Shown here: positions 25,631-33,666 of the stretch, in pieces
Layout of the letters: each line of letters begins with the position of its first letter
Position numbering within the stretch: the first letter of the stretch is position 1
NCBI RefSeq assembly: GCF_017993425.1
Contig: NZ_JAGOMQ010000031.1
Location: forward strand, 1-51,878
Reading direction: 5' to 3'
Length of the DNA: 51,878 bases
DNA from: Amaricoccus sp.
GTDB lineage: Bacteria; Pseudomonadota; Alphaproteobacteria; Rhodobacterales; Rhodobacteraceae
Translations under genes and position numbers: made by a program
Notes under the pieces: model-generated
Seen by the model: only the letters and a program-made list of their open reading frames with translations
Database searches by the model: none
Told to the model about the DNA's origin: nothing

Positions 25631-26521
25631 CTACCTCAGCTCGCGCGAGCGGAAGTAGGCCAGGTGCTGCTTCATGTCCTTGAAGCGATTGGCATGTTCG
25701 GAATCGCGGCGGAGCGCCACCGCGGTGGAAAGGATGTCCATCGTGACGAGCGCCGCAAGCCGCGAGATCGTCGGCGTGTAGGCGTTCGTGTTGTCGAGCG
25801 TCTCGACCACCAGGGCCACGTCGCAATGCGCGGCCACGGGACCGGCCGAGCCGAGCAGCCCCAGCACCTTCGCCCCGTTCTTGCGCGCCAGCGCCGCCAC
25901 CTCGATCAGCGAGGTGGTGATCCCGGTGTTCGAGATCACGACGGCGACGTCGCCCGGGTGCATCATTCCCGCCTGCATCACCATCTGATGCAGGTCGCGC
26001 TCCGCGCCGCAGGGCAGGTCGAAGAGCGGAAACTTCTGCTGGGCGTCCTGGGCGACGATCCCCGAGGCGCCGAAGCCGAAGAACTCGAGCCGCGTCGCGT
26101 CGGCGAGCAACCCGACCGCCTGCTCGAGCCGCTCGATGTCGAGGCGCCGCCGCGCCCAGTCGAGGCTGGTGATCGTGTAGTCGAAGATCTTGCCGGCGAT
26201 GACTTGCACGGAGTCCTGGTCGAGGATCACCGAATGCGTCGCAGGCGTGCCGAGCGCCAGGCTCTGCGCGAGCCGCAGCTTGAAATCGTTGAATCCCTCG
26301 CAACCGACGGCGACGCAGAAGCGGATCACCGTGGGCTGGCTGACCTGCGCCAGATCGGCGGTCTCGGCCACGGTCGCCGCCATGAAGCGCGACGGATCGG
26401 CCAGCACGAGATCGGCCACCTTGCGATCCGAGCGGCGCAGATCGGGAAGAGCGCGGCGGATCGCGGTCAGAACATCCGATGAATGGATGTTTCGGGGCTG
26501 GTTCGGGGCGTCGCTGCCCAT
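25631..26521 (-). CDS. RpiR-family regulator of the sugar operon (HexR-like)
   Basis: A 296-residue regulator: helix-turn-helix at about 15-85 with ADLAQVSQPTVIRFCVAVGC, then a SIS domain at about 120-260 with FGFGASG and VISNTG, which binds phosphosugars. The ATG at 26521 has GAGGGA seven bases upstream; a GTG at 26557, overlapping the previous stop codon, is the alternative. It resembles HexR-type repressors. Two 15-bp sites in the divergent control region of this locus fit the HexR-type pattern TGTARTnnnAYTACA, so it probably represses both directions until a sugar phosphate accumulates. Confidence 0.9.
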   Translation of the reverse strand: MGSDAPNQPRNIHSSDVLTAIRRALPDLRRSDRKVADLVLADPSRFMAATVAETADLAQVSQPTVIRFCVAVGCEGFNDFKLRLAQSLALGTPATHSVILDQDSVQVIAGKIFDYTITSLDWARRRLDIERLEQAVGLLADATRLEFFGFGASGIVAQDAQQKFPLFDLPCGAERDLHQMVMQAGMMHPGDVAVVISNTGITTSLIEVAALARKNGAKVLGLLGSAGPVAAHCDVALVVETLDNTNAYTPTISRLAALVTMDILSTAVALRRDSEHANRFKDMKQHLAYFRSRELR

Positions 26522-26549
26522 GGGGTCGTCCCTCGCGATGACTGTATCG

Positions 26550-27422
26550 TCAAACACGATAGACGACCCCCGTCATCGCGCGCGAGACGACAATGCCGGC
26601 CTCGCGCGCGCTCGCCGCGTCGATCTCCTCCGGCGCGCAGGTGTTGAAGGCGAACATGCCGTAGTGATGCGCGACGAGCTGCCGCGCCCCGACCTCGCGC
26701 GCGACGGCGATCGCCTCGTCGAGGGTGAAGTTGCCCGGCACGCCCGCGGCCCGCAGCACCGGATCGCGACCGTTCACCGGAAGGAGCGCCACGTCTGGGG
26801 CGAAGCGGCCGACCGGCGCCGCGAGGCCGGGGAAGGGGACGCAGTCCCCGGAATGCCAGAGCCTCAGGTCCGGGGCGGCGAGGCCGTAGCCGAGAAAGCG
26901 GTGCCGTCCGGCCTCGTCGGTCTCGGGCTCCTCGTGCGCCGCGGCGAAGACCGTCAGCGCAAGCTCCGGCGCAAGGTCGATCCGCGCCCCGGCGTCGACG
27001 CCCGCGAGGCGCGGGTCGTCCGCCGGGAGCCCGCTGCGCCGCGCGGCCTCGGCCCGCTCGGCCTCGGGGAAGATGAAGCGCGCCTCGGGGAACCGCCGCG
27101 CAAGATCCGGCAGCGTCCCCGGATCCATGTGATCGCTGTGGCGATGGGTGAGCAGCACGTGGTCGAGCCGGGGCAGGTCGCCGGCCTGGATCGGCGCCGG
27201 CATCATCCGCTCGTGCGGGTAGGTCGCGCCGCGATACTTCTCGGCGAGGCTGTCGGACAGGTAGGGGTCGATCAGGATGACCCGGCCCCCGGCCAGGACG
27301 GCGAATCCGGCCTGCCCGAGCCAGAAGAGCGCGGTCCCGCCGCCGGTCGCGTTGCGCCGGTGCTCGGTCGCGAGCGATGCGGGCAGAGGGGCGACGGGGC
27401 TGGGGGCGAGGATCCGCGGCAT
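26550..27422 (-). CDS. Metallo-beta-lactamase-fold hydrolase, UlaG-like
   Basis: A 290-residue cytosolic metallohydrolase. The metal site HRHSDH, the WLGQAGFAV and DPYLSD entry, the GDC later ligand region and LLPVNGRD are present, and the C-terminal GNFTLDEAIAVAREV then VAHHYGMF segment resembles UlaG, the L-ascorbate-6-phosphate lactonase. In a sugar operon a lactonase is plausible, opening a lactone formed by one of the dehydrogenases. It lies four bases after the AroE-like gene. The rest of the ascorbate pathway (UlaD, UlaE, UlaF) is absent, so the substrate must differ. Confidence 0.85.
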   Translation of the reverse strand: MPRILAPSPVAPLPASLATEHRRNATGGGTALFWLGQAGFAVLAGGRVILIDPYLSDSLAEKYRGATYPHERMMPAPIQAGDLPRLDHVLLTHRHSDHMDPGTLPDLARRFPEARFIFPEAERAEAARRSGLPADDPRLAGVDAGARIDLAPELALTVFAAAHEEPETDEAGRHRFLGYGLAAPDLRLWHSGDCVPFPGLAAPVGRFAPDVALLPVNGRDPVLRAAGVPGNFTLDEAIAVAREVGARQLVAHHYGMFAFNTCAPEEIDAASAREAGIVVSRAMTGVVYRV

Positions 27423-27426
27423 GGGG

Positions 27427-28392
27427 TCAGAGCGTCGGCTTCTGGCGCCCGGCGGCGTCGGCTATGCGCGAGATCTCGTCGAAGCCGGGGCCGGAGGCGG
27501 GGATGTCGATGGCGAAGACCTCGGCGATGACCTGGGTCCAGCCGTGCAGGAAGTAGGTCCAGCCGTCCTCGATCTGGAGGCGCTTCGCCTGCTTCTGGCG
27601 GTTGGCCTGCTGGAGGAAGACCAGATCGCCGCGATAGTTCAGATCCCAGGCGATGCCGCTCTCGGGGAAGCTCGCCGCGTCGGTCAGGGGCGAGCCGGGC
27701 GCATCCTTGCCGAGGCCGGTGGCGTTGACGACGACCGATCCGGGCCTCAGCCCGGCGAGCAGCTCGTCGTTGCGGCTCGGGCGGTCGGCCAGCACGTAGT
27801 CGAGCCGCGCCGTCGTCTCGATGCCGGCATGGACCTTGGCGATCTCGTCGAGCCGCGGCTGCGAGCGGTTCGAGACGATGATCCGCGAGGGGACGTTCGC
27901 GCCGCGGGCGCGGCGCATAAGATGCCAGGTGATCGCGATGGTGGACCCGCCGGCGCCGAGCATCAGCAGCTCGGCGCCCGTCTTCGCGAAGTGGTCGGGC
28001 GGCAGGAACCCGTCGAGCGCGAGGCCCGAGGAAATCGGATCCTTCGCATGGCAACGCAGCCTGCCGTCGCGCTTCGAGATGCAGCTCGTCTCGTGCATGA
28101 GCTGCGCATGGGGGTCGATCTCGTCGAAGAGGTCGCGGCAGGCCGCGAAGAGATCGAGCTTGTGCGTGGTGACGAGAGCGCCGAGCGAAAGCGGGTCGTC
28201 GCGAATGAACTCCACCGCCTCGCGATAAGCGGCCGGGTCGGCGTGGAGCGGGAAATCCATGCCCTTGATGCAGGCGTCCTTCAGGCCGAGGAACTCGGCC
28301 CAGGCGGGAAAGACCCGCATGATGGACGAGGCGCCGGTGGTGACGCCGATGAAGTAGAACGTCGGCCGGGCGGCGGGCTGATAGCGGCTCAT
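27427..28392 (-). CDS. Shikimate/quinate dehydrogenase-family protein (AroE-like)
   Basis: A 321-residue protein with the AroE fold, longer than the usual 270-290. The N-terminal half has GVTTGASSIMRVFPAW in place of the substrate Ser-Leu-Ser region, VTTHK carrying the catalytic lysine, and HAKDP where AroE has the NTDG aspartate. The nucleotide motif is LGAGGSTIA, followed by SNR (NADP-type position) and VVNATGLGKD. No other shikimate-pathway gene is near. It is embedded between a UlaG-like gene and a cupin isomerase, so it probably oxidises a cyclitol or sugar acid rather than making aromatic amino acids. Confidence 0.82.
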   Translation of the reverse strand: MSRYQPAARPTFYFIGVTTGASSIMRVFPAWAEFLGLKDACIKGMDFPLHADPAAYREAVEFIRDDPLSLGALVTTHKLDLFAACRDLFDEIDPHAQLMHETSCISKRDGRLRCHAKDPISSGLALDGFLPPDHFAKTGAELLMLGAGGSTIAITWHLMRRARGANVPSRIIVSNRSQPRLDEIAKVHAGIETTARLDYVLADRPSRNDELLAGLRPGSVVVNATGLGKDAPGSPLTDAASFPESGIAWDLNYRGDLVFLQQANRQKQAKRLQIEDGWTYFLHGWTQVIAEVFAIDIPASGPGFDEISRIADAAGRQKPTL

Positions 28393-28403
28393 CCGGATTT
28401 CCC

Positions 28404-29030
28404 TCAGCGCGCCGTGGCCATGACGGCGGCGACCTCGTCGGTGCTGCGCGGGCGATAGAGATCGTTCTCACGCGCGACCCAGCCGCCGCCTTCGCCGGCC
28501 ACGATCCGGCTGCGCATGCCGGCCGAACGGGCGATGATCTCGTAGTCCTGGCCGGAATCCGACGGATAGCAGAAGAACATCACGAACGGCTCGGCTCCGG
28601 TGTTGACCGAGCGGTGGATCCAGAACGGCGGGACGTAGCAGACCGTCTGCGGCGTGATCTCGACGATGCGGGTCTCGCCCTCGGGCGATTCCATCAGCAT
28701 CAGGCCCTCGCCCGACATGCCCTGATAGATCTCGGGGCGGTTGGCGACCCGGTGGATATGGCCGCGGGTCATGAAGTACTCGTCGCCGATCCGGCCCGGC
28801 TCCATGTGGGTCACGCCGAAGATCAGGTCGCCCGGCGTCTCGGTCGGCCGGAATTCCTCGACCGCGTAGACGATGCGGTCGCCCTCGGCGGCGACGGCTC
28901 GCTCGAAAGCCGCCTCGTCGCGATAGAGTCCGCCGAGATCGGCCAGTCGCTTCTCGTAGCGGCCGGTGCTGTTGCCGAGCGCCCCGGTCAGCGGCCCGAT
29001 CTGGCAGGCCGCGGGATCGTAGAGTTTCAA
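28404..29030 (-). CDS. Cupin-type glucose-6-phosphate isomerase-like protein
   Basis: A 208-residue protein of the cupin phosphoglucose isomerase family (archaeal type). The metal-binding signature is visible as TRGHIH, the Glu in PEIYQG and the later His in WIHRSVN, as in cPGI enzymes, which isomerise an aldose and a ketose phosphate using Fe, Mn or Zn. The family is uncommon in proteobacteria, where normal PGI is the rule; here it is most likely a dedicated isomerase for the substrate of this operon. It is 22 bases after the SDR gene and 11 before the AroE-like gene. Confidence 0.85.
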   Translation of the reverse strand: MKLYDPAACQIGPLTGALGNSTGRYEKRLADLGGLYRDEAAFERAVAAEGDRIVYAVEEFRPTETPGDLIFGVTHMEPGRIGDEYFMTRGHIHRVANRPEIYQGMSGEGLMLMESPEGETRIVEITPQTVCYVPPFWIHRSVNTGAEPFVMFFCYPSDSGQDYEIIARSAGMRSRIVAGEGGGWVARENDLYRPRSTDEVAAVMATAR

Positions 29031-29052
29031 GCTCCTGCTCCTTCGTCGTCTG

Positions 29053-29805
29053 TCAGCGGATCGTGTAACCGCCGTCGATCGCCAGGTTGGCGCCCGTGAC
29101 CATCGCCGCCTGCGGGCTGGCGAGGTAGAGGACGGCCTCGGCCACCTCCCGAGGCGTGGCGAAGCGTCCGACCGGAATCGCGGCGCGGGTCTCGACCCCT
29201 TTCTGGCCGCCCCAGCTCATCAGGCCGAGCTCGGTCTCGGTGACGGTGGGTGACAGCGCATTCACGGTGACGCCGCGCTTGCCCCATTCCAGCGCCATGC
29301 AGCGCGTCATGCCGAGGATCCCGGCCTTGCTGGCGCAATAGGCGACATGGCCCTCGATGCCGATCGTCGCCGCCTGCGAGGACATGTTGACGATCCGTCC
29401 GTAGCCCTGCGCCAGCATCGGCGCGGCGGCCGCCTTCGCGAAGAGAAACGCCGCGCGCAGATTGACCGACAGGGTCGCGTCCCAGAGATCGAGCGGATAG
29501 TCCTCGGCCGGGGCGAGCGGGCCGATGCCGACGTTGTTGACCAGGACGTCGATCCGGCCGAAGGCGCTCAGCGCCGCCGCCACGGCGCGCTCGCCGCAGT
29601 CGTCCTCGCGCACGTCGAGCTGCATGCCGCGGTGCCGGGCCCCGAGGGCCGCGGCGACGCCGGCGATCTTCTCGTCACGGTCGACGAGGAAGAGCCGCGC
29701 GCCGCGCGCGGCGAAGGTCTGCGCCAGGGCGAGGCCGATGCCGGCCGCCGCGCCCGTGACGAGAACGGGGCTGTCCTGAAATCCGGTTTTGGGCGTCAGG
29801 TTCAT
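29053..29805 (-). CDS. SDR-family polyol/sugar dehydrogenase, second gene of the operon
   Basis: A 250-residue SDR. It has cofactor motif TGAAAGIG, Asp in the FLVDRDE acceptor position (favouring NAD), VLVNNVGIG, catalytic Ser in NMSSQAA, and YCASK. The tail AIDGGYTIR is standard. The ATG at 29805 overlaps the stop of the glycerol-dehydrogenase-like gene (ATGA). Similar enzymes act on threitol, galactitol or fucose. With two to four dehydrogenases in the same locus, sequential oxidation of a polyol or cyclitol is likely. Confidence 0.9.
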   Translation of the reverse strand: MNLTPKTGFQDSPVLVTGAAAGIGLALAQTFAARGARLFLVDRDEKIAGVAAALGARHRGMQLDVREDDCGERAVAAALSAFGRIDVLVNNVGIGPLAPAEDYPLDLWDATLSVNLRAAFLFAKAAAAPMLAQGYGRIVNMSSQAATIGIEGHVAYCASKAGILGMTRCMALEWGKRGVTVNALSPTVTETELGLMSWGGQKGVETRAAIPVGRFATPREVAEAVLYLASPQAAMVTGANLAIDGGYTIR

Positions 29806-30878
29806 GGCGCGACTCCGCGGGCAAAGACGTCGAGGGCTAGGATGGCGTCGCGCACCGACTCGACGGTCAGCTCGACCGGCGTCGCATAGGTGCATTCGCC
29901 GGGCACGAGCGCCGCTTCGGCGACGCGGGTGATCTGGTCGCGATCGGCGTCGCCAAGACCGAGGTCGACCAGCGTGACCGGCAGGCCGAGACCGCGGCAG
30001 AAGCGGATCGCCTCGACGATCTCCGCCGCGTCGCGGTTCTCCAGCATCAGCAGGCAGAGCGTGCCGAAGGCGACCTTCTCCCCGTGCAGCAGGCCATGGG
30101 TCTCGGACAGGACCGTCAGCCCGTCATGGATGCCGTGCGCCGCCGAGCAGCCGCAGTTCTCGAAGCCGAGCCCGCTCATCAGGATGTTCGCCTCGATGAT
30201 CCGCTCGAGCGAGGCGGTGATCAGCCCTTCGCGCGCGGCGGCGACCGCCTTCCCCGCCTCGGCCATCAGCACGTCGTGGCAGCGCCGGGCGATGGCGATG
30301 CCGACCTCGGTGGGAGGAAAGCCGCCAGCGACGTAGTTCGGGGTGCGCGATTCGATGTTCGAGCGAGCCTCGAACCAGGTCGAGAGCGCGTCCCCGATCC
30401 CGGCGATCAGGAAGCGCACCGGCGCTGCGGCGATCACCTCGACGTCGACGAGAACCAGATCCGGATTGCGCGGCAGGCGCAGCGATTCTTCGTAGATGCC
30501 GGCCTCGGAATAGCGCACCGCCACGGCGGAGCAGGGGGCGTCGGTCGAGGCGATGGTCGGGACGACCACGATCCGCGCCCCGGTCTCGATCGCCGCGATC
30601 TTCGCGGTGTCGATCGCCTTGCCGCCCCCGGCCCCGATGATCACCTGCGCGCCGATCTCGCGGCTCCGCGCGACGACGCGGGCGATCTCGGCGGCCGAGC
30701 ATTCGCCGCCGAAGGCCATGACCTCGAGTCCCGGGATCGTTGCCGTGAGGCGGTCGAGGACGGCGCGGTCGACCAGCATGAGGCAGCGATCGCCCAGAGG
30801 GGCGAGGTGCTGCCGGAGGCGCGCGATTTCCCCGCGGCGCTGGATATATTTTCCAGGCCCACCGAATGCCCGCGCCAT
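29802..30878 (-). CDS. Iron-type alcohol dehydrogenase, glycerol-dehydrogenase-like
   Basis: A 358-residue metal-dependent dehydrogenase. The NAD loop GAGGGKAIDTAK, PTIASTDAP and GIGDALSTWFEA match GldA, with the metal ligands Asp (GIGDA), His in AAHGIHDGL and His in THGLLHGEKVAFG. The ATG at 30878 is chosen for its GAGGAGGAA ribosome-binding site. It is the first gene of the eleven-gene minus-strand operon, directly beside the divergent control region. GldA oxidises glycerol to dihydroxyacetone; in this context a longer polyol is equally possible. Confidence 0.92.
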   Translation of the reverse strand: MARAFGGPGKYIQRRGEIARLRQHLAPLGDRCLMLVDRAVLDRLTATIPGLEVMAFGGECSAAEIARVVARSREIGAQVIIGAGGGKAIDTAKIAAIETGARIVVVPTIASTDAPCSAVAVRYSEAGIYEESLRLPRNPDLVLVDVEVIAAAPVRFLIAGIGDALSTWFEARSNIESRTPNYVAGGFPPTEVGIAIARRCHDVLMAEAGKAVAAAREGLITASLERIIEANILMSGLGFENCGCSAAHGIHDGLTVLSETHGLLHGEKVAFGTLCLLMLENRDAAEIVEAIRFCRGLGLPVTLVDLGLGDADRDQITRVAEAALVPGECTYATPVELTVESVRDAILALDVFARGVAP

Positions 30879-30897
30879 GGCTTCCTCCTCGCATTTT

Positions 30898-30912
30898 TGT
30901 AGTGTCATTACT
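30898..30912. promoter_or_regulatory. Candidate RpiR/HexR-type operator 1
   Basis: TGTAGTGTCATTACT agrees with the HexR pattern TGTARTnnnAYTACA at all specified positions except the last. It overlaps the downstream end of the predicted minus-strand -10 region and lies 20 bases before the glycerol-dehydrogenase-like start codon, ideal for repression. Confidence 0.6.
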
Positions 30913-30937
30913 GACTGACTCGCGCCAAGTCTGTCAA
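30909..30937 (-). promoter_or_regulatory. Predicted promoter of the eleven-gene operon
   Basis: On the minus strand a perfect TTGACA (30937-30932) is followed after 17 bases by TCAGTA (30914-30909), a weak -10 box. Operator 1 overlaps its 3' end. Confidence 0.45.
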
Positions 30938-30976
30938 TCCTGAATTTTTTCCCCATAATCAGCTATCAGACAGCGG

Positions 30977-31006
30977 TTGACACGAGAAGATATGTAGCTT
31001 TATAAC
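30977..31006 (+). promoter_or_regulatory. Predicted sigma-70 promoter of the sugar ABC transporter
   Basis: TTGACA (30977-30982), an 18-base spacer and TATAAC (31001-31006) form a near-consensus promoter, 65 bases before the ATPase start codon. It is one of the best promoter matches in the window. Confidence 0.65.
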
Positions 31007-31007
31007 G
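30993..31007. promoter_or_regulatory. Candidate RpiR/HexR-type operator 2
   Basis: TGTAGCTTTATAACG is a degenerate relative of operator 1 (matching nine of twelve specified HexR positions) and covers the -10 box of the transporter promoter, so one regulator could control both directions. Confidence 0.4.
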
Positions 31008-31071
31008 TGAATCGCGGCATGGTAGACGAGCGTCAGACTCGGAGAATGCCTGCACGCCGCGCGGAGGAGGC

Positions 31072-32565
31072 ATGGCAAACAACCTTCAGATGGCCTCGAT
31101 CACCAAGCGCTTCGGCGGGGTCGCCGCCCTGTCGAACGTGACGTTCGAGGCGCGTGGCGGAGAGGTTCACGCGCTCCTCGGCGAGAACGGCGCCGGGAAG
31201 TCCACGCTGATGCGCGTGCTTTCGGGCGACCATCAGCCCGACGGCGGCCATGTCACCCTGGATGGGGAACGGCTCGCGCTCGCCGATCCGCGCACGGCCC
31301 GCGATCACGGGATCGCGGTGATCTACCAGGAGTTCGCCCTCTGCCCACACCTGAGCGTGGCCGAGAACATCTTCATCGGCGACCTCGGCTTCGGCAGGCG
31401 CATCGTCGACTGGAATGCGCTCTACCGCGAGGCCGCCGCCCTGGTCGCCAGCCTCGGGCTGGCGCAGCTCGACGTGCGCCGCCCGGTCTCCGACCTGTCG
31501 GTCGCCGAACAGCAGATCGTCGAGATCTGCAAGGCGCTGCGCCGCGACTCGCGCGTCATCGTCTTCGACGAGCCCTCGGCGGTGCTGACCGAGCGCGAGA
31601 CGCGCCAGCTCTTCCAGCTGATCCGCCGCCTGCGCGAGAGCGGCGTCTGCGTGATCTACATCTCGCACCGGCTCGAGGAGATCTTCGAGATCTGCGACCG
31701 GGCGACGATCATGAAGGACGGAACCTACGTCGCCACGGTGAACATCTCGGACATCGACCAGACCCGCCTCGTCGAGCTGATGGTGGGCCGCGAGCTGACC
31801 CATGTCTTCCCGCCGCGCCATGCGACCATCGGCGAGCTCGTCCTCGAGGTCGAGCGCCTCCGCCTCGCCGACCTGGTCGAGGACGTGAGCTTCACGGTGC
31901 GCGCCGGCGAGGTGCTGGGCTTCTACGGCCTGATCGGCTCCGGCCGCACCGAGACGATGCGGGCCATCTTCGGCGCCGACCGGGCGGTCGGGGGCGAGGT
32001 CCGCCTGAACGGCAGGCTGGTCCTCAACGCGAGCCCCGGGGCCGGCGTGGAGAGCGGCTTCGGCATGGTGCCCGAGGATCGCAAGGGGCAGGGCGTGCTG
32101 CTCGACCTCTCGATCGCGACCAACATCATGCTGCGCCGGACCAATCCGACGGCCGGCCCCGGGGGCGTGCTGAACCTCGCGGCCGAGAAGGAGCAGGTCG
32201 ACCGCATGATCCGCGCCCTGCGGATCAAGACGCCGGACGGAACGCCGGCCGTCTCGACGCTCTCCGGCGGCAACCAGCAGAAGGTGGCGCTGGCCAGGTG
32301 GCTCGCCGCCGACCTGAAGGTGCTGATCCTCGACGAGCCGACGCGCGGCGTCGATGTCGGCGCGAAATCCGAGATCTACCAGATCATCAACGATGTCGCG
32401 GAACGCGGCCTCGCCGTCATCGTCATCTCTTCCGACCTGCCGGAGCTCATCGGCATCGCCGACCGCATCGCAGTCATGCGCCTGGGAGAGATCACGGGAG
32501 AGCTGGCGGGCGGGGAGATGAACGAAAAGGCGCTGGTCGCGCTGGCGATGGGGGTGAAGGAATGA
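31072..32565 (+). CDS. Ribose-type sugar ABC transporter, double ATPase subunit
   Basis: A 497-residue protein with two ATP-binding domains, as in RbsA/MglA/XylG of the CUT2 class. Domain 1 has Walker A GENGAGKST (about 38-46), a divergent signature LSVAEQQIVEI and Walker B IVFDEPSAVLT. Domain 2 has the degenerate loop GLIGSGRTE, signature LSGGNQQKVALAR and LILDEPTRGVDVG. Both patterns are normal for the class. AGGAGG precedes the ATG. It is the first gene of the plus-strand transporter operon and overlaps the permease gene by ATGA. Confidence 0.95.
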   Translation: MANNLQMASITKRFGGVAALSNVTFEARGGEVHALLGENGAGKSTLMRVLSGDHQPDGGHVTLDGERLALADPRTARDHGIAVIYQEFALCPHLSVAENIFIGDLGFGRRIVDWNALYREAAALVASLGLAQLDVRRPVSDLSVAEQQIVEICKALRRDSRVIVFDEPSAVLTERETRQLFQLIRRLRESGVCVIYISHRLEEIFEICDRATIMKDGTYVATVNISDIDQTRLVELMVGRELTHVFPPRHATIGELVLEVERLRLADLVEDVSFTVRAGEVLGFYGLIGSGRTETMRAIFGADRAVGGEVRLNGRLVLNASPGAGVESGFGMVPEDRKGQGVLLDLSIATNIMLRRTNPTAGPGGVLNLAAEKEQVDRMIRALRIKTPDGTPAVSTLSGGNQQKVALARWLAADLKVLILDEPTRGVDVGAKSEIYQIINDVAERGLAVIVISSDLPELIGIADRIAVMRLGEITGELAGGEMNEKALVALAMGVKE

Positions 32566-33560
32566 CGCGAGCCACGACTCAGACCGCGAGCGGCCAGCTC
32601 GGCAACCTGCTGATGCGCAACAGCTCGATCGTGATGCTCGTGGTGCTGGTGGTGGTCTCGGCGCTGCTGTCGGACGCCTTCCTGTCGCGCGGTAATGTCT
32701 TCAACCTCCTGCGCCAGCTCACGCCGCTGCTCCTCGTCAGCATCGGGATGCTGCTGGTGATCAATACCGGCGGGATCGACCTCTCGGTCGGCGCGGTCGC
32801 GGGCGCCGGCGGCCTCGCGGTCGCCATGCTGCTGCCGCACCTGCCCTTCGACGGACCCGTCGCGGTGCTGCTCGCGGTCGCGGCGATGCTGGTCTTCGGG
32901 GGGCTCCTCGGCGCGTTCAATGGTGCGCTGATCGCCTGGTTCACGCTAGCGCCCTTCGTCGTGACGCTGGCGATGATGACCATCGCCCGCGGCATGACCT
33001 ACATGATGTCGAACGGGCAGCCGGTGCGCCTGCCCTACGAGCTGCGCTCGACCGAGATCCTCGACGCGTTCGGCAGCGCCGGGTTGCCCTGGCTGAAGCT
33101 GCCGTGGCCGGTCGTCCTCTCCGTCGCCGTCATCGCCTTCTTCTGGTTCCTGATGCACCGCACCGTCTTCGGCCGGATGGTGATCGCGACCGGCAGCAAC
33201 GAGACCGCGGTGCGCCTCGCCGGCATTCCGCATCGCCGCTACATCTTCGCCGTCTACGTGATCTGCGGCGCGCTGTCGGCGCTCGCCGGGGTCGTGGTGA
33301 CCTCGCGCACCGCCGTGGGCACGCCCGTCGCGGGGCTCGGCCTCGAGCTCGACGCCATCGCGGCCTGCGTGATCGGCGGAGCGCGTCTCTCGGGCGGCAA
33401 GGGCACGGTCATCAACACCGTGATCGGCGTCCTCGTCCTCGGGTTGATCGGCAACATCATGAACCTGATGAGCGTGCCGTCCTACCCGCAGCAGATCATC
33501 AAGGGCTTCATCATCGTCGCCGCGGTCATGCTCCAGCGCTTCGGCCGCGACACCCGCTAG
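32562..33560 (+). CDS. Ribose-type sugar ABC transporter permease
   Basis: A 332-residue inner-membrane protein with eight to ten hydrophobic segments. The motif INTGGIDLSVGAVAGAGG, PFVVTLAMMTIARG and the RTVFGRMVIATGSNETAVRLAGI loop are hallmarks of RbsC-type permeases. There is a single permease gene, which would homodimerise. The ATG at 32562 overlaps the ATPase stop codon. The binding protein gene follows after 106 bases. Confidence 0.95.
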   Translation: MTRATTQTASGQLGNLLMRNSSIVMLVVLVVVSALLSDAFLSRGNVFNLLRQLTPLLLVSIGMLLVINTGGIDLSVGAVAGAGGLAVAMLLPHLPFDGPVAVLLAVAAMLVFGGLLGAFNGALIAWFTLAPFVVTLAMMTIARGMTYMMSNGQPVRLPYELRSTEILDAFGSAGLPWLKLPWPVVLSVAVIAFFWFLMHRTVFGRMVIATGSNETAVRLAGIPHRRYIFAVYVICGALSALAGVVVTSRTAVGTPVAGLGLELDAIAACVIGGARLSGGKGTVINTVIGVLVLGLIGNIMNLMSVPSYPQQIIKGFIIVAAVMLQRFGRDTR

Positions 33561-33666
33561 ACCCCGGGCCCCCTCGGAGCGTCGCCTTCCGCGGCGTTCC
33601 CGACCGCATCGTCGGGCGATCCCCTCGCCCGGTTCCCTTCGACACGCCGTTTCAACAGGAGGAGCT

